DNA of 64,000 nt, from the NCBI RefSeq assembly GCF_000971295.1, contig NZ_LANJ01000016.1:248001-312000 (forward strand), given 5' to 3'. The stretch is from Devosia epidermidihirudinis (lineage in GTDB: Bacteria > Pseudomonadota > Alphaproteobacteria > Rhizobiales > Devosiaceae). The notes beneath the pieces were generated by a model that saw only the letters and a list, made by a program, of their open reading frames with translations, was not told the origin of the DNA and ran no database searches. How positions within the stretch are numbered: position 1 is the stretch's first letter; every line of letters begins with the position of its first letter. A program made the translations under genes and the position numbers. This document shows, piece after piece, positions 29,420 through 38,619 of this stretch.

Positions 29420-29845
29420 ATGCGCGCCGTTGCAGCCTGGCTCCGCGATACGCGTGGGACATCGGCGGTAGAGTTCGCTCTGTTGACGCCGGTTTTCCTG
29501 CTGCTGCTTACCGGCATGCTGGCTTACGGCATCTATTTCGGTGCGGCGCATTCCATTCAGCAATTGGCCGCCGACGCGGCGCGCACGTCCATTGCAGGGC
29601 TCAATGCCGGCGAGCGTGACCGGCTGGTGCGGGATTTTCTCACTGCCAATGCGGGCGATTACATGCTGATCGACCGGCGACGCCTTGTCTTCAGCATCGG
29701 CGACAAGATCAACGATTCCAGCCAGTACAGCGTCACCTTGCGCTATGACGCCACCAATCTGCCGATCTGGAATCTCTATCCGCCGCTGCCCATGCCCAAC
29801 CCGCAGATCGCCTATAGCTCGACCATCCGAAAGGGCGGGATGTGA
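29420..29845 (+). CDS. TadE-like pseudopilin-related protein
   Basis: The 141-residue product starts at an ATG with GGAGG upstream. RDTRGTSAVEFALLTPVFLLLLTGMLAYG is the TadE motif: a short basic head, a Gly-containing processing site, Glu at position 5 and a hydrophobic helix. The remainder is a small periplasmic domain ending in SSTIRKGGM. TadE proteins are minor pilins of the Flp/Tad pilus. No cpa or tad secretion genes surround it. The next gene overlaps by four bases (GTGA). Confidence 0.88.
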   Translation: MRAVAAWLRDTRGTSAVEFALLTPVFLLLLTGMLAYGIYFGAAHSIQQLAADAARTSIAGLNAGERDRLVRDFLTANAGDYMLIDRRRLVFSIGDKINDSSQYSVTLRYDATNLPIWNLYPPLPMPNPQIAYSSTIRKGGM

Positions 29846-31470
29846 GCCTTTTGGGTCGATTCTGGCGGGGCGAGGCGGGCAATATGGTGGTGATGTTCGC
29901 CATGGGGTTCTCCATATCGGCCGTGGTGGGCGCCATCGCGGTGGACAGTGCCGCGCTTTATTCCGAGCGCCGATCCGTGCAGAACGCGGTCGATCTGGCG
30001 GCGCTTGCGGCGGCGGCCGACCCATCACGGGCCAGTCAACTGGCCGACGCTGCGCTCAGGGAGGCGGGGCTCAGCGGCACGGTTCGCGTCCGGACGGGGC
30101 GCTATACCGCCAGTGCCGCGCTGACGCCGCAAGCGCGCTTTGTAGTGGGCGGTCAACCGGCCAACGCGGTCGAGGTCCATCTGGAGCGGCGCGGCACGCT
30201 GCACTTTGCCAGTGGCTGGGCCGAATCTCCGCTGATCAGTGCGCAGGCGCTGGCCACCCTGACGCCTCAGGTCGCCTTTTCCGCTGGTTCGCGGCTCGCC
30301 AACTTCGACGGCGGCATTGCCAATGACGTGCTCGACCAGTTGCTTGGCGCCAGGGTCAGCGTCAGTGTCGCCGACTATAATGGCCTGCTCGCCGCGCAGG
30401 TCGATGTGTTCTCGTTCCTCGAAGCGCTCTCCCAGCAGCTCAATCTCAAGGCGGTAACCTATGATGATGTGCTGGCCGCCAGCGCCGACCACGGCAAGAT
30501 TGCCGCCGCACTCGCTGCGGTGCTGACCGGAACGCAGCAGGTGGCCGCGCGCAACATTGCCCGCAGCGTCGGCAATAACGGCGTCGTACCCCTGCGTCGG
30601 CTGTTTCAGCTGGGCCAATTGGGAGCGGCCACGCTGACCTCGGGTGGTGGTCGTGGCCTCTACTCGGCGGTGTCGGCGCTCGAATTGCTCAGCGTCAGCG
30701 CCGGGTTGAGCAATGGCAAGCGGCAGATCGGCCTGGGCGTCGCCGCCAATGTCCCGGGCCTGCTCGGTATCAATGTCGGGCTGTCGGTGGGGGAGCCACC
30801 CCAGGGCGGCTCGTGGTTTGCCATCGGCCCCAATCAGACCGTGACGCGCACGGCGCAGGTGAGGCTGCGCATCATCTCCCGGCTCACTCTGAAGCTGCTG
30901 TTCCTCAGTCTGTTGCAGGTGAACGTGCCGCTCTATCTTGATGTGGCGCCAGCCGAGGCCATTGCCGACAGCGCGACCTGCCCGTCGCCATCCAGCCCGC
31001 GCGGCACGGTGACCATTCTGGCCAAGCCGGGGGTGGCGCGCCTGTCTCTGGGCGAGGTGAACGAGAACAGCTTCGGCGCCTTCAACACCACGCCAAACAT
31101 CGGCACGGCGGTGTTGATCAATATGCTGGGCATCAAGGTCACGACGCTGGCCCATGCCGCCATCGAGCAGGTCACGCCGATCAGGCTGCAATTTTCATCG
31201 GCCGATATTGCTGCCGGTAAGGTTCGGACCGCGCACACCAGTACCTATACGACATCGCTGGTCGGCTCTCTGCTCGGTGACCTCAAACTGGTCGCCGTGG
31301 GCATTTCGCTGGGGGTGATCGGTCCGGCGCTGGAAGCCCTGCTGTCGCCGCTTACCCCGGTTCTCGATCTCACCATCGAACGCCTGCTCGCGGCGCTTGG
31401 CCTGTCGCTGGGTGAGGTCGATGTCAAAGTCTATGGCGTCCGCTGCACACATCCCGTGCTGGTGGGGTAG
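29842..31470 (+). CDS. TadG-like Flp pilus protein
   Basis: The 542-residue product starts with GTG, overlapping the TadE stop. The N terminus RGEAGNMVVMFAMGFSISAVVGAIAVDSAALYSERRSVQNAVDLAALAAA is the TadG/DUF2134-type opening: a membrane helix followed by a helix that pairs with TadE. The long remainder is rich in Gly, Leu and Val and probably exported. No von Willebrand MIDAS motif is seen, although that is common in larger TadG proteins. It probably partners TadE in a pseudopilus or adhesion layer. Its exact role is open because the assembly ATPase genes are not here. Confidence 0.82.
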   Translation: MSLLGRFWRGEAGNMVVMFAMGFSISAVVGAIAVDSAALYSERRSVQNAVDLAALAAAADPSRASQLADAALREAGLSGTVRVRTGRYTASAALTPQARFVVGGQPANAVEVHLERRGTLHFASGWAESPLISAQALATLTPQVAFSAGSRLANFDGGIANDVLDQLLGARVSVSVADYNGLLAAQVDVFSFLEALSQQLNLKAVTYDDVLAASADHGKIAAALAAVLTGTQQVAARNIARSVGNNGVVPLRRLFQLGQLGAATLTSGGGRGLYSAVSALELLSVSAGLSNGKRQIGLGVAANVPGLLGINVGLSVGEPPQGGSWFAIGPNQTVTRTAQVRLRIISRLTLKLLFLSLLQVNVPLYLDVAPAEAIADSATCPSPSSPRGTVTILAKPGVARLSLGEVNENSFGAFNTTPNIGTAVLINMLGIKVTTLAHAAIEQVTPIRLQFSSADIAAGKVRTAHTSTYTTSLVGSLLGDLKLVAVGISLGVIGPALEALLSPLTPVLDLTIERLLAALGLSLGEVDVKVYGVRCTHPVLVG

Positions 31471-31519
31471 GGCGTTCTAATACGGCGTAATGTCCCAATT
31501 CTCGTCCTGCCCACCAGCC

Positions 31520-31597
31520 GTCACCCCCGGGCTTGACCCGAGGGCTCTTCACTTGTCCAGCGTGCCCAAACACCCTCGGGTCAAGCCCGAGGGTGAC
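31520..31597. repeat. Inverted repeat, family B copy
   Basis: GTCACCCCCGGGCTTGACCC plus GAGGG pairs with CCCTCGGGTCAAGCCCGAGG plus GTGAC, with 28 bases between. It lies between tadG and the ytrA operon and shares its core with 412-432. Confidence 0.8.
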
Positions 31598-31651
31598 GAT
31601 CCGGGGTGGGGCGGCACGGCATCAAAATCACCCCGCTTGACTCTCAAAATC

Positions 31652-31675
31652 AGTGTGCTACAAAACTAGCACACT
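31652..31675. promoter_or_regulatory. Operator of the YtrA-type regulator
   Basis: AGTGTGCTA-caaaac-TAGCACACT is a perfect 9-bp inverted repeat just upstream of the GntR gene start (31691). It fits the AGTGTA-type operators of the YtrA subfamily. It almost certainly overlaps the core promoter, so the regulator should control its own operon. Confidence 0.85.
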
Positions 31676-31690
31676 ACATAGGCGCAACAC

Positions 31691-32065
31691 ATGGATGATT
31701 TCCACTCCAGCCAGCCGATCTTCGTGCAGATCCGGCAGAGGCTCACCGAGATGATCCTGCGCGGGCAGGTGGGGGAAGGCGATGCCTTGCCATCCGTCCG
31801 CCAGATCGCCGCCGATCTGTCGGTCAATCCGCTCACTGTCACCAAGGCGTTTGAGGCGCTGGTCGACATTGGCGTCGTCGAAAAACGCAGGGGCCTGGGC
31901 ATGTTCGTTAAAACCGGAGCGCGAGCAGAGCTGCTCGCTTATGAGCGCGAAAAGTTCCTCAAGGAGGACTGGCCGCGCATCGCCGCCCAGATCAAGGCGC
32001 TCGACCTCGACATCAAGAACCTTCTCAATCCCGTCATCGCACCGCAGGGGCAGACACATGACTGA
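31691..32065 (+). CDS. GntR-family transcriptional regulator, YtrA subfamily
   Basis: The 124-residue product has the winged helix (QPIFVQIRQRLTEMILRGQVGEGDALPSVRQIAADLSVNPLTVTKAFEALVDIGVVEKRRGLGMFV), the classic GntR DNA-binding region. The C-terminal part is only about 50 residues, as in YtrA-type regulators, which lack a ligand domain. Such regulators repress an adjacent ABC transporter and are relieved by cell-envelope stress or antibiotics. The ABC gene follows with an 8-bp overlap. A palindrome upstream is the likely operator. Confidence 0.92.
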   Translation: MDDFHSSQPIFVQIRQRLTEMILRGQVGEGDALPSVRQIAADLSVNPLTVTKAFEALVDIGVVEKRRGLGMFVKTGARAELLAYEREKFLKEDWPRIAAQIKALDLDIKNLLNPVIAPQGQTHD

Positions 32066-32972
32066 GCATTCCATTTCCAGCGCGCCCGCCACTGCCGAAC
32101 CCATCGTGTCGGCCCGCGGCCTGCGCAAGAAATTCGGCCGCAAGGAAATCCTGCATGGCCTCGATTTCGATATTCCTGCCGGGCGCATCTATGGCCTGAT
32201 CGGCCACAATGGCGCGGGCAAGACCACCACGCTCAATGCCATGCTGGGTCTGACCAATTGCGAAGGCACCATTCGGGTGCTCGGCGAAGACCCCTTCGCC
32301 AAGCGCGCCAAGCTGATGGAAAACGTCGCCTTCATCTCCGACGTGGCCAGCCTGCCGCGTTTCCTCAGGGTGCGTGAGCTGTTCGCGCTGCTGACCAATA
32401 TCCATCCCAATTTCAGCCCCGAAAAAGCGCGCAGCTTTCTTGAAGGCACCGACATCAAGCCGGAGATGAAGGTCAAGCACCTCTCCAAGGGCATGATGGC
32501 CCAGCTCCATCTGGCGGTGGTGATGGCGATTGACGCCAAGCTGCTGGTGCTCGATGAGCCCACGCTCGGCCTCGACATCACCTATCGCAAGCGCTTCTAT
32601 CGGCGCCTGCTCGAAGATTACATGACCGAAGAACGCACCCTGCTCATCACCACCCATCAGGTGGACGAGATCGAGTTCATGCTGTCCGACATCATGTTCA
32701 TCCGCGATGGCGATCTGATCCTGCACATGCAGATGGAGACCGTGAACGACAAGTTCACCCAGCTGGTCGTCAGCGATGAGGCGGCGATGGCGACGGCCCG
32801 CCAGTATAAGCCGGTCTATGAAGAAACCCGGTTCGGCCAGACCGTGATGATCTTTGATGGCGTCGACAAAGCCGTGCTCGAGCCACTCGGCAAGCTCTCG
32901 ACGCCCACCCTGTCCGATCTCTTTGTGGCGCTGATGCAGCGTCCAACCGCCAATCCGGAGACCGCCCGATGA
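32058..32972 (+). CDS. ABC transporter ATP-binding protein (exporter)
   Basis: The 304-residue product starts at an ATG overlapping the regulator's end. Walker A is GLIGHNGAGKTTTLNAML. The signature is LSKGMMAQLHLAV, a departure from LSGGQ that is common in drug and bacitracin-type exporters. Walker B is LLVLDEPTLGLD, followed by the H loop (TTHQVDEIEFM). The C-terminal extension of about 60 residues is usual for this subgroup. It energises the permease next door, which it overlaps by four bases (ATGA). The cargo is unknown. Confidence 0.9.
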   Translation: MTEHSISSAPATAEPIVSARGLRKKFGRKEILHGLDFDIPAGRIYGLIGHNGAGKTTTLNAMLGLTNCEGTIRVLGEDPFAKRAKLMENVAFISDVASLPRFLRVRELFALLTNIHPNFSPEKARSFLEGTDIKPEMKVKHLSKGMMAQLHLAVVMAIDAKLLVLDEPTLGLDITYRKRFYRRLLEDYMTEERTLLITTHQVDEIEFMLSDIMFIRDGDLILHMQMETVNDKFTQLVVSDEAAMATARQYKPVYEETRFGQTVMIFDGVDKAVLEPLGKLSTPTLSDLFVALMQRPTANPETAR

Positions 32973-33856
32973 AGGCCTTTATCGCCATGGTTCACCGCGA
33001 GTTCCTGGAACATCGCGGGGCATTTTTGATCGGCCCGCTGATCCTCGTGGCGGTGCTGTTTGGCGCCACCATTCTGGCCTTCACCGTCGGGCGGGTCGAC
33101 GCCCGGTTCTCGGGGGCCATGTTCACCGTCGTGCCGCTGCGCGTCTTTGAGGTGGGCTTCATCGCCTTTGGCATCGGCTGGTCACTCTATCTGATCGCGA
33201 CGCTGTTCTTTTATTGCGCCGATGGCTTTGCCGCCGACAAGCGCAACAATGCCATGCTGTTCTGGAAGTCCATGCCCATGTCAGATTTCAAGGTGCTGAT
33301 GAGCAAACTGGCTGCCGCGCTGACTATTCTGCCCGGCGTGATCTTCGGCGTGGCCCTGCTCAGCGGCGTGCTGCTGTTTGGCGTCGCCTTTGTCACCATG
33401 ATGATCAATGGCACCGTCACCATGGGCTTTTTGGGTGGCATCACCCAGATCTATGGTCAGGTGGCGCTGGCGCTGCTGGTGCTGATGGTGTGTGGGCTGC
33501 TCTGGTACATGCCGTTCATGGCCATTGTCGGGGCCATTGCGACTGTGGTGGGCCGCTGGGCCATTCCAATTGCCCTCCTGCTACCCGCGCTGATCTCGAC
33601 GCTCGAATGGGTCACCTTTGGCGGCTACCACCCTTTCATGACGCGGACCTGGACCTTCCTTGAATACCGCTCCGCGCTGCCGGACACGCCTTATGCCGAA
33701 AGCTGGTTCACCTCCGAGACCCCGTTCAGCGGCATCGCCTTCGCGACCGACCTGATCAACCGTCTCGATTGGGTGCAGGTTGGGATCGGCGCCGTCTTCG
33801 CCGTCGTGGTGATCTACATTGCCAGCGAGTATCGCCGCCGCGTCAACGACAATTGA
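32969..33856 (+). CDS. ABC transporter permease
   Basis: The 295-residue product has about six membrane helices, starting MKAFIAMVHREFLEHRGAFLIGPLILVAVLFGATI. A large first loop contains the ADGFAADKRNNAMLFWKSMPMSDFKVLMSKL coupling region typical of ABC-2 type permeases. Together with the preceding ATPase it forms an exporter. Overlap by ATGA shows translational coupling. The substrate is likely hydrophobic or envelope-related by family analogy, but nothing in the sequence proves this. Confidence 0.88.
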   Translation: MKAFIAMVHREFLEHRGAFLIGPLILVAVLFGATILAFTVGRVDARFSGAMFTVVPLRVFEVGFIAFGIGWSLYLIATLFFYCADGFAADKRNNAMLFWKSMPMSDFKVLMSKLAAALTILPGVIFGVALLSGVLLFGVAFVTMMINGTVTMGFLGGITQIYGQVALALLVLMVCGLLWYMPFMAIVGAIATVVGRWAIPIALLLPALISTLEWVTFGGYHPFMTRTWTFLEYRSALPDTPYAESWFTSETPFSGIAFATDLINRLDWVQVGIGAVFAVVVIYIASEYRRRVNDN

Positions 33857-33925
33857 CCTTGGCGTGATCTGCTGGCATCGGTGCCGCCGCGCCCCCAAAC
33901 GCGGCGGCATTGCCATGGAGACGAT

Positions 33926-34507
33926 ATGCGCGCCCTTCTCGTGCTCGCCCATCCGCTGAATGACAGCCTCTGCGCCCATCTGGCGCGTCAGGCTGAAGCG
34001 GCTTTGCGGGCGCGCGGCATCGCGGTGGACGTGCTCGATCTCTATGCCGAGGGCTTTGCCCCCGCCCTGACCGCCGATGAACGCCGCGCCTATTACGCAA
34101 CGCCCCAACCCGATGCCGCAATCACCGCCTTGCAGGCCCGTCTTGCTGCTGCCGATACGCTGGTGCTGGTGTTTCCCATCTGGTGGTTCTCCATGCCGGC
34201 CATGCTCAAGGGCTGGTTTGATCGGGTCTGGTTGCCCGGCTTTGCCTTTTCCAGCGGCACGCCGATCCAGCCGCTGCTGACCGGGCTCAAATCCTGCCTG
34301 GCCATCACGACACTCGGCTCGCCCTGGTGGGTGGATCTGCTGGTCATGCGCCGCCCGGTGCGCCGCGTGCTCAAAACCGCATTGCTGGGCGCCTGCGCCC
34401 CCCAGGCGCGCTTCGCCATGCTGTCGCTTCCGGCAGCCGAAGCCACTGACGCCGCTCGCGCGAAGTCCTTCGTCTCGCGCATCCAGGCGGCGGTCGCCCG
34501 GCTCTAA
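33926..34507 (+). CDS. NAD(P)H-dependent quinone oxidoreductase, flavodoxin-like fold
   Basis: The 193-residue product opens MRALLVLAHPLNDSLCAHLARQ and holds LVFPIWWFSMPAMLKGWFDRVWLPGFAF, the diagnostic FMN-binding region of the MdaB/YwrO/KefF-type quinone reductases. It reduces quinones by two electrons at the cost of NAD(P)H and protects against oxidative cycling. The ATG at 33926 is preferred; 33881 has no support. It stands alone and on the same strand as the ABC operon. Confidence 0.88.
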   Translation: MRALLVLAHPLNDSLCAHLARQAEAALRARGIAVDVLDLYAEGFAPALTADERRAYYATPQPDAAITALQARLAAADTLVLVFPIWWFSMPAMLKGWFDRVWLPGFAFSSGTPIQPLLTGLKSCLAITTLGSPWWVDLLVMRRPVRRVLKTALLGACAPQARFAMLSLPAAEATDAARAKSFVSRIQAAVARL

Positions 34508-34561
34508 CCTCTTGCGTCGTGTTCGTATTTTGTTCTAGTCTCGTCCGGCTAGAACCAGAGT

Positions 34562-34849
34562 ATGACTATGCCCATCAAATCCTCATCCGGCGATACGCCA
34601 GAGCCCAAGCCCAGCAAGCTGATTGTCGTGCTTGCCTTCGTGCGCGACGAGGAGGGGGATTTGCAGACCGCGTTCGAGCCGCGTGAAGTGCAATCAGAAG
34701 ATCGCGCCAAGCAGGAAGGGCGCAAGCTTGCGGCCAGCGGGAGCTATGCGGGCGTATTGTCCTGGTGGCGTACGGCCGATCTGGTCAATGGCGAATTCGG
34801 TGATCCGGTCATCCTGTTCCAGCACGGCGACGTGCCGCAAATGGACTGA
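34562..34849 (+). CDS. Small conserved-looking protein of unknown function
   Basis: The 95-residue product (or 93 from the ATG at 34568) has a short Ser/Pro-rich head, then KLIVVLAFVRDEEGDLQTAFEPREVQSEDRAKQEGRKLA and 'GVLSWWRTADLVNGEFGDPVILFQHGDVPQMD'. It has no signal peptide or membrane segment, so it is probably cytoplasmic. I do not recognise a named family. The composition and codon use look like the neighbours'. It sits 80 bp before the sit operon, with its own spacer. Confidence 0.7.
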   Translation: MTMPIKSSSGDTPEPKPSKLIVVLAFVRDEEGDLQTAFEPREVQSEDRAKQEGRKLAASGSYAGVLSWWRTADLVNGEFGDPVILFQHGDVPQMD

Positions 34850-34871
34850 TTCCGCGGTCGCGCATTTCTTG

Positions 34872-34888
34872 TTGCGAATGATTTGCAA
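34872..34888. promoter_or_regulatory. Mur/Fur-type palindrome upstream of sitA
   Basis: TTGCGAATGATTTGCAA is a 17-bp near-perfect palindrome (one unmatched base pair besides the centre), of the TTGCRAATNATTYGCAA type known for manganese-responsive Mur sites in Rhizobiales. It lies about 40 bases before the sitA start, where it would overlap the promoter. Mn-dependent repression of sitABCD is the expected outcome. Confidence 0.8.
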
Positions 34889-34928
34889 TTGCACTATCAC
34901 TCTGGGACCTGAAGTTCCGGAGTGACCA

Positions 34929-35819
34929 ATGCATCGTCGCCTTTTTGCCGCCCTCGCCTTGTCCACCGCGCTGGTCGCGAGCCTGCCCGCTTTCGCTCAG
35001 GACCGCATCAAGGCGGTCACCTCCTTCACCATTCTGGCGGATATGGCGCGCAATGTGGCTGGGGACGTTGCCGACGTTGTCTCGATCACCAAGCCCGGCG
35101 CCGAGATCCACAACTACCAGCCCACCCCCGGCGATCTGATCGCCGCACAGGATGCCGACCTCATTCTGTGGAACGGGCTGAACCTTGAGCAGTGGTTCGC
35201 CCAGTTCCTCTCCAATATGAAGGATGTGCCCAATGCCGTGCTGACCGATGGCATCGATCCCATGGGCATTGGCGAGGGACCCTATGAGGGCAAGCCCAAT
35301 CCACACGCCTGGATGTCGCCCACCGACGCGCTGATCTATGTCGAAAACATCCGCAAGGCCTTCGTCTCGGTCGATCCGGCCAATGAGGCGGCGTACAACG
35401 CCAACGCAGCAGCGTACTCTGCTGAAATTACGGCGACCGTTGCCCCGATCCGCACGGCGCTCAATGCCATTCCCGAAGACGAGCGCTGGCTGGTGACCTC
35501 GGAAGGCGCGTTCAGCTATCTGGCGCGCGATTTCGGGCTCAAGGAACTCTATCTCTGGCCGATCAATGCCGATCAGCAGGGCACGCCCCAACAGGTGCGC
35601 CGGGTGATCGACGCCGTGCGCGAGCATCACATTCCGGTCGTGTTCTCCGAGAGCACCATCTCCTCCAAGCCTGCCGAACAGGTGGCCCGTGAAACCGGCG
35701 CGGCCTATGGCGGCGTGCTCTATGTGGACTCCCTTTCCGAGCCGGATGGTCCTGTGCCAACCTATCTCGACCTGCTTTCCGTCACCACCACGACCATCGT
35801 CAAAGGCCTCTCCCAGTGA
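34929..35819 (+). CDS. sitA: Manganese/iron ABC transporter substrate-binding protein
   Basis: The 296-residue product has a signal peptide ([23 protein letters not shown], cut before QDR). Metal ligands typical of the SitA/MntC family are visible: His in [10 protein letters not shown], His in NPHAWMSP, Glu in TSEGAFSYL, and Asp in [10 protein letters not shown]. It captures Mn(II), and less tightly Fe(II), in the periplasm and hands it to SitBCD. The stop overlaps the sitB GTG. A Mur-type palindrome precedes the gene. Confidence 0.95.
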   Translation: MHRRLFAALALSTALVASLPAFAQDRIKAVTSFTILADMARNVAGDVADVVSITKPGAEIHNYQPTPGDLIAAQDADLILWNGLNLEQWFAQFLSNMKDVPNAVLTDGIDPMGIGEGPYEGKPNPHAWMSPTDALIYVENIRKAFVSVDPANEAAYNANAAAYSAEITATVAPIRTALNAIPEDERWLVTSEGAFSYLARDFGLKELYLWPINADQQGTPQQVRRVIDAVREHHIPVVFSESTISSKPAEQVARETGAAYGGVLYVDSLSEPDGPVPTYLDLLSVTTTTIVKGLSQ

Positions 35820-36709
35820 CCTCCCAGCCCGGCCTCGCCGTCAACGATATCACCGTCGCCTATCGCAATGGCACGACGGCCATGAAACACGCCAGCTTCA
35901 CCATCCCGCGCGGGTCGATTACTGCGCTGGTTGGGGTGAACGGGTCGGGCAAATCCACGCTGTTCAAAGCCATTATGGGCTTTGTGCCGCTGTCCTCGGG
36001 GTCTGTAGAAATCCTCGGGGTCAGCGGCAAGGCAGCGCTCAAGCGCAACTATGTCGCCTATGTGCCGCAGTCCGAAGACGTCGACTGGAACTTCCCGGTT
36101 CTGGTCGAAGACGTGGTGATGATGGGCCGCTATGGCCACATGAACCTGCTGCGCCGCCCCCGCCCGATTGACCACGAGATGGTCACCTCGGCGCTCAAGC
36201 GCGTCAACATGCTCGAGTTCCGCCATCGCCAGATCGGCGAGCTCTCGGGCGGGCAGAAAAAGCGCGTCTTCCTCGCCCGTGCCCTGGCGCAGGAAGGGCA
36301 GGTGATCCTGCTCGACGAGCCCTTTACCGGCGTCGACGTCAAGACCGAGGACGCCATCGTGGCGCTGCTGCGCGACCTGCGCGACGAGGGCAAGGTCATG
36401 CTGGTTTCCACCCACAATCTGGGCTCGGTCCCCGAATTCTGCGACCGCACCGTACTGGTCAAAGGCACCGTGCTCGCCTCGGGGCCGACCAGCGAAATCT
36501 TCACCCGCGAATGGCTGGAAATCACCTTCGGCGGTGCGTTGCGCCACTTCGTGCTGGCCGGGTCCGATCTCCACGACGACGATGATCCGCGCCATGTCAC
36601 CGTGCTGACCGACGATGAGCGGCCGCTGGTCATGTATGGCGAGAACGGCAACATGACCACGCGCCAGTCCGACCCGGCGGACAAGGCCAGGGAGTCGATC
36701 GACAAATGA
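35816..36709 (+). CDS. sitB: Manganese/iron ABC transporter ATP-binding protein
   Basis: The 297-residue product has Walker [13 protein letters not shown], the signature [17 protein letters not shown] and Walker [13 protein letters not shown], then the switch His in VSTHNLGS. Its C-terminal extension of about 60 residues ([18 protein letters not shown]) is found in SitB-type proteins. It begins with GTG overlapping the sitA stop by four bases. It drives Mn import together with SitC and SitD. Confidence 0.94.
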   Translation: MTSQPGLAVNDITVAYRNGTTAMKHASFTIPRGSITALVGVNGSGKSTLFKAIMGFVPLSSGSVEILGVSGKAALKRNYVAYVPQSEDVDWNFPVLVEDVVMMGRYGHMNLLRRPRPIDHEMVTSALKRVNMLEFRHRQIGELSGGQKKRVFLARALAQEGQVILLDEPFTGVDVKTEDAIVALLRDLRDEGKVMLVSTHNLGSVPEFCDRTVLVKGTVLASGPTSEIFTREWLEITFGGALRHFVLAGSDLHDDDDPRHVTVLTDDERPLVMYGENGNMTTRQSDPADKARESIDK

Positions 36710-37560
36710 TCGACCTGTTGCTCGAGCCCTTTGGCTACCACTACATGATCAACGCCATCTGGGTCTCCGCCCTGGTCGGCGGGGTCTGTGCGTTCCTCTC
36801 TGCCTATCTCATGCTCAAGGGCTGGTCGCTGATCGGCGATGCGCTCAGCCACTCCATCGTTCCGGGCGTCGCCGGCGCCTATATGCTGGGTCTGCCCTTT
36901 TCGCTTGGCGCGTTCTTTTCCGGCGGGCTGGCCGCGGGGGCCATGCTGTTCCTCACCCAGCGCACCAAGCTCAAGGAAGACGCCGTCATCGGGCTGATCT
37001 TCACCGCCTTTTTCGGCCTCGGCCTGTTCATGATTTCTCTGTCGCCCACCTCGGTCAATATCCAGACCATCGTCATGGGCAATATCCTGGCCGTCACGCC
37101 TGAGGATACGCTGCAGCTGGTCATCATCGCGGTCGTCTCGCTGGCCGTCATGCTGTTCATCTGGAAGGACCTGATGGTCACCTTTTTTGACGAAAGCCAC
37201 GCCCGCTCCATCGGCCTTAATCCGCCTTTGCTGCGCGCGGTGTTCTTCACCCTGCTCGCCGCCTGCACCGTGGCCGCCATGCAGACCGTGGGCGCGTTCC
37301 TGGTCATCGCCATGGTGGTGACACCCGGCGCCACGGCATATCTGCTCACCGACCGCTTCCCGCGCCTCATCGTCATCGCAGTGCTGGTCGGCACGCTCTC
37401 CAGCCTCTTCGGCGCCTACATCTCCTTCTTTCTCGATGGGGCCACCGGCGGCGTCATCGTGGTGCTGCAGACAATCGTTTTCCTGCTCGCCTTCTTCTTT
37501 GCGCCCAAGCACGGCATGCTCGCCGCAAGGCGCCGCGCTGCGGAGGAAATCGCCAAATGA
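36706..37560 (+). CDS. sitC: Manganese/iron ABC transporter permease
   Basis: The 284-residue product has about eight membrane helices of the ABC-3 type. [25 protein letters not shown] is the typical early motif and '[23 protein letters not shown]' the coupling region. ATGA overlap with sitB on one side and sitD on the other shows a single mRNA. With SitD it forms the membrane channel for Mn(II). Sequence similarity to SitD in the same operon shows an old duplication. Confidence 0.94.
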   Translation: MIDLLLEPFGYHYMINAIWVSALVGGVCAFLSAYLMLKGWSLIGDALSHSIVPGVAGAYMLGLPFSLGAFFSGGLAAGAMLFLTQRTKLKEDAVIGLIFTAFFGLGLFMISLSPTSVNIQTIVMGNILAVTPEDTLQLVIIAVVSLAVMLFIWKDLMVTFFDESHARSIGLNPPLLRAVFFTLLAACTVAAMQTVGAFLVIAMVVTPGATAYLLTDRFPRLIVIAVLVGTLSSLFGAYISFFLDGATGGVIVVLQTIVFLLAFFFAPKHGMLAARRRAAEEIAK

Positions 37561-38393
37561 ACGAGTTCCTCGTCTACGCGCTCTGGCCGTTCCAGTTTCC
37601 CTTTATGACCAATGCCATGACCATTGCCGTCATGGTTGCGGTGCCCACGGCTTTGCTCTCCTGCTTTCTGGTGCTCAAGGGCTGGTCGCTGATGGGCGAC
37701 GCCATCTCCCATGCGGTGCTGCCAGGCGTGGTGCTAGCCTATATTGCCGGCCTGCCGCTCGGCATCGGGGCCTTCGGCGCCGGCATGGCCTGTGCGCTCT
37801 CGGTCGGCTACCTCAAGGAAAACAGCCGCATCAAGGAAGATACCGTGATGGGTGTGGTCTTTGCCGGCATGTTTGGCCTCGGCATCGTGCTCTACACCTC
37901 GATCCAGACCGATGTGCATCTCGACCACATCCTGTTCGGCGATATCATGGGCACCGATACGGGCGATCTGATCCAGACCGGCATCATCGCGCTGATCGTC
38001 GTGGCCATCATCCTCGCCAAATGGCGCGACCTGCTGCTGTTCACCTTCGATCCGCAACAGGCCGGGGCCATTGGCCTGCCTGTCCGCGTGCTGCATTATG
38101 GCCTGCTCACCCTGCTGTCCCTGACCATTGTCGCTGCCCTGACAGCCGTCGGTATCGTGCTGGTCATCGCGCTTCTGGTTGCCCCCGGCGCCATCGCCTA
38201 TCTCATCAGTAAGCGCTTCGCGCCGATGATGCTGATCGCCGTCTGCGTCTCTGTGGCCTGCTCGCTGCTCGGCATCTATGCCAGCTTCTTCATCGACAGC
38301 GCCCCGGCACCCACCATCGTGCTGCTGATGTCAGCGACCTTCATGGTGACGTTTGTGGTCACCACCAGACGGCGTGTGGTGGCGACGGTCTAG
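37557..38393 (+). CDS. sitD: Manganese/iron ABC transporter permease
   Basis: The 278-residue product resembles SitC throughout (LKGWSLMGDAISHAVLPGVVLAYI; LTAVGIVLVIALLVAPGAIAYLI) and has about eight membrane helices. It pairs with SitC as a heterodimeric channel. It ends the operon and is followed by a palindromic repeat at 38404. No terminator with a T-run is seen; the repeat hairpin may serve. Confidence 0.94.
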   Translation: MNEFLVYALWPFQFPFMTNAMTIAVMVAVPTALLSCFLVLKGWSLMGDAISHAVLPGVVLAYIAGLPLGIGAFGAGMACALSVGYLKENSRIKEDTVMGVVFAGMFGLGIVLYTSIQTDVHLDHILFGDIMGTDTGDLIQTGIIALIVVAIILAKWRDLLLFTFDPQQAGAIGLPVRVLHYGLLTLLSLTIVAALTAVGIVLVIALLVAPGAIAYLISKRFAPMMLIAVCVSVACSLLGIYASFFIDSAPAPTIVLLMSATFMVTFVVTTRRRVVATV

Positions 38394-38403
38394 GGGAGGA
38401 AGA

Positions 38404-38522
38404 GTACCCCCACCTAACCTCCCCCTGAAAAGGGGGAGGAACCCGCGCAGTGGGTTTCCGCGATAGTGCTTCAGGCACAATCTGTCCCTCCCCCTGTTCA
38501 GGGTGAGGCTAGGAGGGGGTAC
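38404..38522. repeat. Intergenic repeat family D, full copy 1
   Basis: The element runs from GTACCCCCACCTAACCTCCC to GAGGCTAGGAGGGGGTAC, so the two ends are inverted repeats of each other. Inner arms are CCCCCTGAAAAGGGGGAGG and CCTCCCCCTGTTCAGGG. A second copy in the same orientation lies at 39639-39743 and a half copy at 1059-1110. It lies between sitD and the DUF2793 gene. Confidence 0.85.
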
Positions 38523-38619
38523 CCTTCTCTTTTCTGCGCGAGAGAAGCAGCCGCACGCTTCTCCCCCTTATCCCCGCTCGCTCACCCAGCCGGATACTCC
38601 TCGCCCAAAGGAGTTCCCC

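Noticed and set aside
30025..31191. 388-residue frame opposite tadG
   Set aside because: Shadow frame in Arg/Gln-rich translation; tadG on the plus strand overlaps its partner correctly.
36130..37512. 460-residue frame opposite sitB-sitC
   Set aside because: Asp/Glu/Gly-rich shadow without domains.
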